Assembly (NCBI GenBank): GCA_030628905.1
Contig: DAOVQB010000202.1
Span: forward strand, 1-8,365
From: DAOVQB01 sp023128935
Lineage (GTDB): Bacteria; Eisenbacteria; RBG-16-71-46; CAIMUX01; WJJG01
DNA: 8,365 nt
Direction of reading: 5' to 3'
Shown: one piece after another, positions 1 through 7,100 of the stretch
Numbering within the stretch: position 1 is the first letter of the stretch
How the letters are laid out: every line of letters starts with the position of its first letter
Translations under genes and position numbers: made by a program
Notes under the pieces: model-generated
The model's database searches: none
Seen by the model: the letters and a program-made list of their open reading frames with translations, nothing else
Told to the model about the DNA's origin: nothing

Positions 1-2
1 AC

Positions 3-56
3 GACAGAACGAGCGACGAAATCACGCTCGACGAGATCGAACGAATCGCCGTCTGA
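3..56 (+). CDS. C-terminal tail of an unidentified protein (partial, 5' end outside the window)
   Basis: Reading from base 3 gives 17 codons, DRTSDEITLDEIERIAV, then TGA at 54-56. Most third positions are G or C, like the clear genes of this window, and the tail looks like an ordinary amphipathic C-terminal helix (LDEIERIAV). Nothing in so short a piece identifies the family. A tail of a scattered ATPase or antitoxin-type gene is possible but unsupported. An open frame also runs on the minus strand here, but it has no ribosome binding site and poorer composition, so the plus-strand reading is preferred. Confidence 0.4.
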   Translation, partial: DRTSDEITLDEIERIAV

Positions 57-624
57 GATGGTGGCTGGCCTACGCCGCTTCCCCCGTGTACCGGTCCTCG
101 AAAGGCCGGTAGGTCGGTAGACTCCAGTCTGAAGGGACAGTATAAGTACCCTTTCGGGCCATGTTTTTCTATCCCCCGATTCTTGCCCTGGAAATGGCAT
201 TCTTGCCATCTGGAGCACAGCAAGCCCTGTAGAAAGCGGGTTTTTGGCATTTTGAGCTGCTGGCGTGACCCTGGGAGCCAAGAGAGAGATCACTGGCGAG
301 GATGACTCTCTCAGCCGGGTGAGATTTGCCGCATCCATAGACTTTCCCGGCGAGAGGTATACACGCCTTATACGCCCCCTAACCAGACGGACATAGGGCA
401 CCGCCCCAAAAAAGCCGACCCACACAGAAGCCCCAGGAGCAACGATCGGACACCCCCTGAGGGGTAAAGGCACCCCCGGATTCTGGCCGATCCGGCAGTC
501 ACGAGGGGGGCTTCCGGAGCTTCGGGCATGATGGACCCTCTGTAGCGCAGTGAGATCCACCCAGTACCAATCAGAGGCACCTTTTCTCATCCCGCCCACC
601 CTCCGCCACTCAAGAGCAGAACAA
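57..624. other. Gene-poor region, about 570 bp
   Basis: No convincing coding sequence is seen. The short open frames here lack ribosome binding sites and give Gly/Pro/Ser/Arg-rich, low-information translations. The stretch does hold small structures: a stem-loop at 89-111, a 9-bp direct repeat ATTCTTGCC at 179-187 and 199-207, a 6-bp hairpin (ATGGCA/TGCCAT) at 194-209, and GAGAGAG/CTCTCTC arms around 282-312. It could be decayed sequence beside the ATPase remnant, or a dispersed non-coding repeat. A nucleotide search against the same genome would separate these. Confidence 0.5.
89..111 (+). terminator. Stem-loop after the left-edge gene, possible terminator
   Basis: TACCGGTC (89-96) pairs with GGCCGGTA (104-111) through one G-U pair around a 7-base loop. 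It starts 32 bases after the stop codon of the left-edge gene, a usual position for a transcript-end hairpin. No T-run follows, so an intrinsic terminator of the classical kind is not supported; an mRNA 3' end stabiliser is equally possible. Confidence 0.25.
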
Positions 625-663
625 AATCCGCACACAGAGTGGATTAATAATTGTGTGCGGATT
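625..663. repeat. Perfect 12-bp inverted repeat at the ATPase-remnant breakpoint
   Basis: The left arm AATCCGCACACA (625-636) and right arm TGTGTGCGGATT (652-663) are exact reverse complements separated by 15 bases of AT-rich spacer (637-651). The right arm runs into the first codons of the ATPase remnant, directly where similarity to the full-length family begins. It may be the operator of the former gene joined to its 3' half by deletion, the end of a lost mobile element, or the site at which a deletion occurred. Confidence 0.6.
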
Positions 664-1216
664 CCGGGGTGTGCCCAAATACCTGGAGGAGGTGCGTCTC
701 AATCGCTCCTTCGGCCAGAACATGAACCGGCTTTGCTTCTCTGGGAATTCACCACTGACCAAAGAGGTCGAGCGCGTTTTCTACAACCAATTCAGAGAAC
801 CCGGAACTTATCAGCGCATCATCGAAATACTCAAGGACCGGATGCTTCCGCTGCAGGAGATATCCAGGAAGCTGGGCATGGCATCCGGCGGCGGCCTGAG
901 CCGGTATCTTCGCAATCTGGAGGATGCCGAGATCATCCGGTCCTACGTGCCCTTTGGCAAAGGCGCAAAATCCAAGCTGCGGCAGTACTCTCTGGCGGAC
1001 GAATACTTGCACTTCTACTTCAAGTTCATCGCGCCCAACCGAGTGACCATCGCCCAAAGCAGATCACAGAAGCTGTTTGAGCGACTCACGGCCCGGTCTC
1101 TGAACTCGTGGATGGGGTTTGCCTTTGAGCGCTTCTGCGTCAAGCATGCGACCCAACTAGCCGGAATCATGGGGTTCGAGGAGGAACTGCTGCTTGCCGC
1201 TCCCTACTTAATGTGA
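653..1216 (+). pseudogene. Remnant of an AAA ATPase with DUF234-type C-terminal region, truncated at both ends
   Basis: The 187-residue frame opens with GTG and no ribosome binding site, and begins abruptly at the 'RGVPKYLEEV' motif (residues 5-14). In full-length members this lies in mid-protein, just after the ATPase domain. What follows is well kept: 'NRLCFS' (25-30), a winged-helix segment with 'LQEISRKLGMASGGGLSRYL' (about 52-101), the DUF234-like 'YSLADEYLHFYFKFIAPN' (112-129), and 'GFAFERFCVKH' (from 155). Full proteins of this type are roughly 450-480 residues, with Walker A and B motifs in front and a nuclease-like domain behind. Both are missing, and the frame ends at 'AAPYLM', where homologues continue. 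The gene can therefore not encode a working ATPase. The family assignment rests on recognised motifs. Decay seems recent, because the retained part has no internal stop. Confidence 0.8.
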
Positions 1217-1694
1217 CCTGATCGGCACGTGGCCGATCGGAGCGTGTCAACAGGTTCGCGATGTTGGCGGTGGAGTAAAACCGCAACCAGCAGATCATGG
1301 AAGGCCGGGAAGGGACCTCTCGCGCCAAGCTTGAGTTGTCAGCACGTTGCGGCGATCTGATCCTCCAGGAAGATTCGGAAACCATGACCAGTCATTCAAA
1401 GCAGCCCCGTCGGTACCCGGGCTTCTCATCAGCCTACGGACATGATTCCTAGCAGGGGATGCCTTCTTCCCGGCCCCTTACCACAGCTGGATTCTACCAC
1501 AGAAGGCTCCAATAAATCCAGAAAACAAGTGAACAAGAAAGAAGTTGACGACTTTCTCGGTAGTTCCACAGACCGGGTGGAACTCTAGGCAACAGAATCC
1601 ATCTGGCCAGGATCTCTAATATACGGCTACCTTTGCAGTTACCGCGGATATCGCGAGGCGCGCGAAGATGTGTGCGCACCTCTACCATGGGACA
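1217..1694. other. Gene-poor region, about 480 bp
   Basis: No supported gene. A perfect 7-bp inverted repeat, GATCGGC (1220-1226) and GCCGATC (1232-1238), lies 4 bases past the ATPase remnant. A plus-strand frame from 1243 to 1449 reads as ordinary protein (for example 'VNRFAMLAVE' and, after an in-frame TAA at 1276-1278, 'LELSARCGDLILQEDSET') but is broken by that stop. It may be another decayed gene that I do not recognise. The right half, after 1450, is richer in A and T and looks non-coding. It holds the 8-bp inverted repeat at 1562-1584. Confidence 0.45.
1562..1584 (-). terminator. Stem-loop downstream of the symporter, possible terminator
   Basis: AGTTCCAC (1562-1569) and GTGGAACT (1577-1584) form a perfect 8-bp stem with a 7-base loop. 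On the minus strand it lies about 110 bases after the symporter stop codon, followed by a pyrimidine-rich but not T-only stretch. This would suit the end of the operon transcript, but the missing T-run keeps the call weak. Confidence 0.3.
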
Positions 1695-3599
1695 CTAGAG
1701 ATCACTCAAACCCTCCAACCCCGGCGGAATCTCCCGCATACGTGGGGTCACGACGCTGACCAGCCACGTAGCCAGCATGGAGATGGCAAAGGCCGGTACG
1801 AGTTCATAGAGTGATAGTCCCGTAGCGCTCGCCACCAGCTCCTTGAACACCATCTTCCAGAGCACGGTCACAGCAATGCCACTGGCCATTCCCGCCAGCG
1901 CGCCCCACGCGTTCGTCCCCCGCCAGAACAGCGCCAGCAGAATTGGAGGACCGAAGGCCGCCCCCAGACCAGACCAGGCAAAAAGCACAAACCAAAAGAC
2001 CGCACGGATCTCCGCCAGCGCAAGCCCAATGGACACCAATCCTATCACCAGCACTGTCAAGCGCGTAACCCAAACCAAGCGCTGCTCAACCACTTGAGCG
2101 GATAGGCGACTTCGCAGGCCCAGCATCTTGTCGATGAAGTCCCGGGCTACCGCGGAGGAAACGACGAGAAGCTGACTGTCGGCCGTGGACATCATGGCAC
2201 TGATAATCGCCGCAAGGAGAATCCCTCCCAAAACCGGCGGCAGATGCGTAGTTGCCAGGCACGGGTAGGCTTGCTCCGGGTCCACCAGGTCCGGAACCAC
2301 GAGTCGGGCTGCCAGACCCAGAATTACAGCGCCATAGAGCGCCAGACAACCCCAGACAATGGCAATCACCCGGCCACGGCGTAAAACCTGACGGGAGCGA
2401 GCGGCCATGTACCGGGCAAGTACGTGCGGCTGTCCAGGATACCCCAAACCGATGCCCAGGAGTCCAAGTACCCACCCCAGAAGCGCCAGCCCAGTAGCAC
2501 CCCCAAGGACGTCCACCATCTTGCGACCCCCAACCATCTCCACTCTCTTATCAAAGCAGATCTGCTTTTCGCCCAGGCTGATCTCGTCCCCCGGTGCAAG
2601 CTGGCAACTTTTCCGAATTGGTTCGCCGTTGAGCATGACAGTCCGCGACAAGGGAGCCATATTCGCTTGTGCCGTCTCTTCCCTCAGATCGGATGCTTCC
2701 TCAGTCGCCCGTGTCGCCTCTTCACTCAGACCAGATGCTTCCCCGACCGCTGTTCCCTGCTCTGCACTCGGATCGACTTCCGCAATGGTCAGATGGAACT
2801 CAAAGCCCTCTAGGGCCGACCCCGTCCGCTGCAGCAGCACCTCAGGTGTCAAGTGCACGGGATGTTCCTCAACGCTTATCTGTTCAACGCCCGCGCCCTC
2901 GGTAACAGTCATCACTGCTTCCACTCGAGGTGGAACCTCCTGGAGGCGCTGGAACAGTGCGCCGAAGCCACCGATCGAGGTCACGACGACCAGGGGAAGC
3001 ACAATCAGTCCAAATACCATTAGTAGCCCCTGGGCCAGATCGGTCCAGGATACAGCTCTGAAACCACCTATTAGTGTGTAGATGACTGTGATCAGGCCCC
3101 CGATCAAGACGCCATGTGAATAGGTTATGCCGTAGCTCTGACCAAACGCCTGCTGGAAGGCCTTGCCCGTTGCGGTGAACTGCGCGGCCACATAGAACAT
3201 AAGGCAGAAGAGGATGATGAGGATCCCGAGCAGGCGGATCAGTCTCCAGCGGCCCCCAAAGCGCGCCTCAAGAAAATCGGGAATGGTAATCGCGCCAAGC
3301 GCTTCGGAGTGCTGTCTCAAGCGGGGCGCCACCAAGTACCAATTGCAGACATAGCCCAATAGTACGCCAGGTACAGTCCAGGCCGCCTGGGCCCCCCAGG
3401 TATAGGCCATCCCCACAAGACCCATCACAAGCCAACCACTTTCGCTGCTCGCAACACTGCTGATCGCGGTCACCCATGCCCCTAGACCGCGGTCGGCCAG
3501 GAAGTATCCTTGCATCGTGCGGCCATACCGGGATGCCACGACTCCGACAATCATGACAAGCAGCAGGTACGAAACGAAAACGACGGATATGAGCGTCAT
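1695..3599 (-). CDS. PutP-like sodium:solute symporter (SSS/SLC5 family) with an extra domain in an outside loop
   Basis: Inner-membrane carrier using the sodium gradient to import a small solute, probably an amino acid such as proline by family resemblance. Family marks are 'ASSESGWLVMGLVGMAY' (50-66), the signature 'GGFRAVSWTD' (178-187), 'GIGLGYPGQPHVLARYMA' (382-399) and 'MMSTADSQLLVVSS' (469-482). About 12-13 membrane helices can be traced, from 4-23 to about 600-617. Arg residues after helix 1 place that loop inside and the N terminus outside. At 634 residues it is some 130 longer than E. coli PutP. The excess lies between the sixth and seventh helices (about 212-363), predicted outside. 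It contains an acidic repeat and a 'VMLNGEPIRK...LAPGDEISLGEKQICF' segment resembling the second half of an FHA domain or an S4-like fold. The start is fixed by GGAGGGA at 3606-3612, six bases upstream, and by the ATGA overlap with the small gene before it. The substrate is inferred, not shown. Confidence 0.92.
   Translation of the reverse strand: MTLISVVFVSYLLLVMIVGVVASRYGRTMQGYFLADRGLGAWVTAISSVASSESGWLVMGLVGMAYTWGAQAAWTVPGVLLGYVCNWYLVAPRLRQHSEALGAITIPDFLEARFGGRWRLIRLLGILIILFCLMFYVAAQFTATGKAFQQAFGQSYGITYSHGVLIGGLITVIYTLIGGFRAVSWTDLAQGLLMVFGLIVLPLVVVTSIGGFGALFQRLQEVPPRVEAVMTVTEGAGVEQISVEEHPVHLTPEVLLQRTGSALEGFEFHLTIAEVDPSAEQGTAVGEASGLSEEATRATEEASDLREETAQANMAPLSRTVMLNGEPIRKSCQLAPGDEISLGEKQICFDKRVEMVGGRKMVDVLGGATGLALLGWVLGLLGIGLGYPGQPHVLARYMAARSRQVLRRGRVIAIVWGCLALYGAVILGLAARLVVPDLVDPEQAYPCLATTHLPPVLGGILLAAIISAMMSTADSQLLVVSSAVARDFIDKMLGLRSRLSAQVVEQRLVWVTRLTVLVIGLVSIGLALAEIRAVFWFVLFAWSGLGAAFGPPILLALFWRGTNAWGALAGMASGIAVTVLWKMVFKELVASATGLSLYELVPAFAISMLATWLVSVVTPRMREIPPGLEGLSDL
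2658..2741 (-). repeat. Two tandem 42-nt repeats inside the symporter gene
   Basis: Read on the minus strand, 2741-2700 and 2699-2658 are back-to-back 42-nt copies, each opening with GAAGCATC and sharing TCTGAG and GAAGAG blocks; by eye about three quarters of positions agree. They encode 'EASGLSEEATRATE' and 'EASDLREETAQANM' (residues 287-314). The preceding 'EVDPSAEQGTAVG' (274-286) looks like a more divergent third, 39-nt, unit. The product is an acidic, probably helical linker joining the symporter core to the FHA/S4-like segment. Confidence 0.65.
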
Positions 3600-3808
3600 G
3601 TGTCATCCCTCCGTTGCGAGGGATTCGCTGCAGGCCTGCTACACAGCTGGCGCCAGAGAGCAAAGAGTATAAGTCCAATCGGGAAAAGCAGAAAGAGGAT
3701 ATAGAAGCGCACCTCAACAGAGGTTATTATCGTCGCAACGACTAATATCGCAGGAATGAGCAGGAATATCATGAGCAGATTGGCCAGAAACATAAGGCTC
3801 TCCCCCAT
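3596..3808 (-). CDS. Small two-helix membrane protein, likely symporter partner
   Basis: A 70-residue protein with two hydrophobic helices (about 4-25 and 30-50, including 'LLMIFLLIPAILVVATIIT' and 'FYILFLLFPIGLILFALW'), followed by a polar, basic tail (SRPAANPSQRRDDT) that should lie in the cytoplasm. The ATG at 3808 is chosen because AGGGGAA (3814-3820) sits five bases before it. A GTG at 3835 would add nine residues but has a worse leader. The gene's TGA overlaps the symporter ATG in ATGA. Small two-helix proteins encoded just ahead of SSS symporters are a recurrent arrangement (YhdT with PanF, the DUF485 protein YjcH with ActP, DUF4212 with its symporter). By position this is probably such a subunit or assembly partner. 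I do not recognise its exact family. Confidence 0.75.
   Translation of the reverse strand: MGESLMFLANLLMIFLLIPAILVVATIITSVEVRFYILFLLFPIGLILFALWRQLCSRPAANPSQRRDDT
3605..3624 (-). promoter_or_regulatory. Hairpin covering the symporter ribosome binding site
   Basis: On the minus-strand mRNA, AUCCCUC (3624-3618) pairs with GAGGGAU (3611-3605) across a 6-base loop. The second arm contains most of the GGAGGGA Shine-Dalgarno (3612-3606) of the symporter. The whole hairpin lies in the last codons of the small membrane gene, so ribosomes finishing that gene would melt it. This suggests strict translational coupling of the two proteins. Confidence 0.5.
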
Positions 3809-4167
3809 TGCGGTTCCCCTGTCCCAGCAAGCCACCGTTCGACGATGGTTTCAGGTCTCCCGCCTCCGATCAAGCCCGGAGATCCCCTCCGAGATCCCAA
3901 CTGGCTCAAAATCGCGCACACCCCGCCATCAACCCAGGCGCGAAACGACAGGCCCATCGCCACCCAATCCCGCGCGAGATGGCGCACTAGGCTGATAGCG
4001 AAGACAGGGTGGCTTATGATATTCTTACCCTGCATGTGGGGGATTCGGAATCGCCGGGATTCCGCCATAGGATGTTGGCGCACCCCCCGGCTGCCCGCGG
4101 TTCCATCTAGGAATCGCTGACATCAATAGGTGCGACAGAGGGGTACACCCTGAGGAGGACGGCACCC
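3809..4167. promoter_or_regulatory. Divergent control region between symporter operon and peptidase gene
   Basis: This 359-bp stretch separates two outward-facing transcription units, so it should hold promoters for both. Seen in it: a candidate plus-strand promoter at 3992-4020, a 6-bp inverted repeat CAGGGT/ACCCTG (4005-4010 and 4027-4032) framing its -10, a 7-bp hairpin CGGAATC/GATTCCG (4046-4052 and 4058-4064), and two close copies of GAGATCCC near 3880-3900. No clear minus-strand promoter could be picked out. Short open frames here lack ribosome binding sites and look non-coding. Confidence 0.5.
3992..4020 (+). promoter_or_regulatory. Candidate sigma-70-type promoter of the peptidase gene
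   Basis: CTGATA (3992-3997) and TATGAT (4015-4020) are spaced by 17 bases and match the -35 and -10 consensus at four and five of six positions. They would give a leader of about 140 bases before the peptidase ATG. The -10 lies within the spacer of the CAGGGT/ACCCTG inverted repeat, as an operator for a dimeric regulator might. Matches of this quality also occur by chance. Confidence 0.3.
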
Positions 4168-7100
4168 ATGAAATCCATTGCTCGCCCAGGACTTACATCA
4201 ATACTGACCGCCTGCGCGGCGGCGATGCTCTGCGCCGTGCCCGTGCTCGCGGAGACCATCGACATCGCAGGCCACACGGAAACGGGCATCTCGCTCCAGT
4301 CACAGGGAACTGACGGAGTCGAGATCGGTTTCCAGATGGCTCGCTTCGGCATGGAACCACTCAACCTCAAGGGGGAGACGGCCTACACGATCACATTGCC
4401 AGGCGTTTTCCTGCCGAACAATGCGGGTGCACCAGACCTGCCCGGCATGGGTCGCTATGTAGCCATGCCGCAGGGCGCAACGGCCTCCTTCGAGATCGTC
4501 TCGGCCCACACACAGGTCTATCACAATGTGGAGGTTGCGCCGGCACCCGTGATCCCGCGGGAGAGTGACAACTCCCCACTCGTCTATCAGAAGGACTTGG
4601 CGATCTACAGCCGTGACGCCTTTTATCCCGAGAGCCCGGTAATGCTCTCGGAGCCCGGCATGCTCCGCGGCGTAGACGTGGTAACGCTGGGAATCACGCC
4701 TTTCCTCTACAACCCGGTGTCCAAGGAGCTGATCGTCTACACGGAGCTCGACGTGCGCGTGAGCTTCCACGGGGGCACGGGCCACTTCGGGGAGGATCGT
4801 CTCCGCAGCCGCTACTGGGAGCCGATCCTGGGCAGCCAGCTGCTCAACTACGACTCTCTGTCCAAGATCGATATGCGCACCCCGGACCCTGACAGCCGTG
4901 AGGGTTGGGAGTACGTCATCATCACGCCCGATCACCCTGACTTCATCGCTTGGGGCGACACACTCAAGGCCTGGCGCAAGTTGCAGGGCATCACCACGGA
5001 GTGCTTTACGACCACTGAGATCGGCGGCACGAGCTGGACGGCGATCGAGAGCTTCCTGAACAACGCTTACCATACCTGGGACCCTGCACCCGTGGCCTTC
5101 CTGATCCTGGGTGATTACCCGGGCAGCGGGGACAACCGGGACAGCGGGGTTACCTCTCCGACCTGGAACGGCTACTGCGTCTCGGACAACATCTATGCCG
5201 ACATAGATGGCGACGACCTGCCGGAGATGGCCCATGCCCGCATCACGGCGCGCAATGCAGGCGAGCTGCAGATCATGATCGAGAAGATGCTCACCTACGA
5301 GAGAGCGCCCTACACCGATGAGGGCTTCTACGACCATCCGGTGATTGCGGGTGGTTGGCAGACCGAGCGTTGGTTCATCCTCTGCACCGAGATCGTCCTT
5401 GGGTATCAGGTCAATATCCTGGGCAAGGATCCGGTGCGCGAGTATGCGATCCACTCGGGCACGCCAGGCAGCATCTGGTCGTCCAATCCGAACACCTACA
5501 TGCTGCTGGACTACTTTGGCCCCAGTGGGCTGGGCTACATCCCGGCGACCCCGGCTCATCTGACCGATTGGGGCGGCAATGCCACCCGGCTCAACAACGA
5601 CATCAACGCCGGCGCGTACATGGTGATGCACCGTGACCATGGTGGGGTGACCGGATGGGGCGAGCCTTACTACAACATTGGCCACCTGTCGGGCTTGAGC
5701 AACGACATGTACCCGTTCGTCTTCAGCATCAACTGCCTGACCGGCAAGTACAACTCGAGCAGCGAGTGCTTCACGGAGGCCTTCCACCGGATGAACCACG
5801 GCGCTCTGGGTGTAATCGCCGCCTCGGACATCTCCTACTCCTTCGTGAACGACACATTCATCTTCGGCATGTGCGATGGCCTGTGGCCCGACTTCATGCC
5901 GGGCTATCCCTACATGGCGCCCGATCCTGGAATGCCCACCGATCTGCGGCCCTCTTTCGCGATGATCAACGGGAAGCACTTCCTGTATCAGAGCAACTGG
6001 CCGTACAACCCACAGAACAAGGATGAGACCTATCACCTCTTCCACACGCACAGCGACGCCTTCTTGACGATGTACACCGAGATGCCGCAGTACTTGACCG
6101 TCATCCATGACGGCGTCTGCTTCACGGATGTGGACTTATTCACAATCCAGGCTGATTTGGGCTCGATCATCGCGCTTACAGTGGAAGGCGAAATCATCGG
6201 CGTGGCCGAGGGTACCGGCACACCCATCGACATCCCGATCATTCCGCAAAGCGAGCCCGGGACACTCAAGATCACAGTCACCAAGGCCAATTACTTCCGG
6301 CATGATGAGGACATTCCCATCCTTCCGCCTGAGGGTCCCTATCTAGTAATCGACGCGGTGAATATCGATGACGACATGAACGGTCTGAGCGCTGGGAACG
6401 GTGATGGCGATTGCGACGCTGGCGAGCAGATGGAGGTCAATATCTCACTGCGCAACGTCGGGAGCGAGGACGCCATAAACGTTCGCGCCACACTCGAGAC
6501 GGATGACGAACACTGCGAGATCCTGGACGACTATGCCGAGTACGGCGATATCGCAGCTGGTGCAACTGAACCCGGACTGGACGATTTCTTCATGAAGATC
6601 TCCCCCCAGTGCCCCGATGGCCACCAGATGCACTTCATTATGAATGTGGAGTCAGACAACCGGATGACCTGGGAGAAGCATTTCACACTGGCCGTCGAGG
6701 CCCCGATCATGCTGCTCAGCGACTGGATCGTGGATGACACTGTCGGCGGAAACGGGGACGGCCGGATCGATCCGGGCGAGACCTTCACACTCGAGGTCAC
6801 ACTGGGCAATGAAGGCAGCGAGGATGCGACCAACGTACAGGTCTATCTCGTGGTCAGCCATCCGGACGCCACGATCCTGCAGGGTACTGCCACGGTCGCC
6901 ACGCTTGCCGCTGGCGGCACCGCAACACCCGACACGCCCTTCGAAGTAACTGTGGATCTAAGCTGTCCCGATCCAGACATGCTCCTCTGTGAGCTGCTCT
7001 TGAACGCCGATTGGGACCAGAATGCATACCCACAGTTCCATATCCCCGTTGGTGGATTCTTCGACGATGTGGAGGCTGGAGCGGGCAACTGGACACACTA

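Noticed and set aside
1..250. Minus-strand open frame with three cysteines (start at 250), possibly a zinc-binding protein
   Set aside because: No ribosome binding site, irregular Cys/His spacing and overlap with the better-supported plus-strand gene tail at 3-56.
368..580. A 70-codon minus-strand frame in the left gene-poor region
   Set aside because: No ribosome binding site, no recognisable motif, and composition unlike the real genes of the window.
550..1080. A 176-codon plus-strand frame overlapping the ATPase remnant
   Set aside because: Low-information translation in a different frame from the recognisable ATPase motifs. A slight frame ambiguity near 653-665 could reflect a frameshift in the remnant, but it is too short to claim.
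2407..3081. A 224-codon plus-strand frame opposite the symporter
   Set aside because: Ser/Pro/Thr/Arg-rich translation without a ribosome binding site or motif; the minus strand encodes a clear membrane carrier here.
3756..4120. Several short frames on both strands of the divergent region
   Set aside because: They overlap one another, are rich in Arg and Pro, and lack ribosome binding sites; the region is better read as regulatory.
4204..4215. Lipobox LTAC at residues 13-16 of the peptidase, suggesting a lipoprotein
   Set aside because: The hydrophobic region continues for 12 residues after the Cys and ends in a good signal peptidase I site (VPVLA), so a secreted protein is more likely.
4300..6108. 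A 602-codon open frame on the minus strand opposite the peptidase gene
   Set aside because: It is in exact codon register with the peptidase, so it exists only because the sense gene avoids TTA, CTA and TCA codons. Its translation is Val/Arg/His-rich with no motif, while the sense frame has full domain structure.
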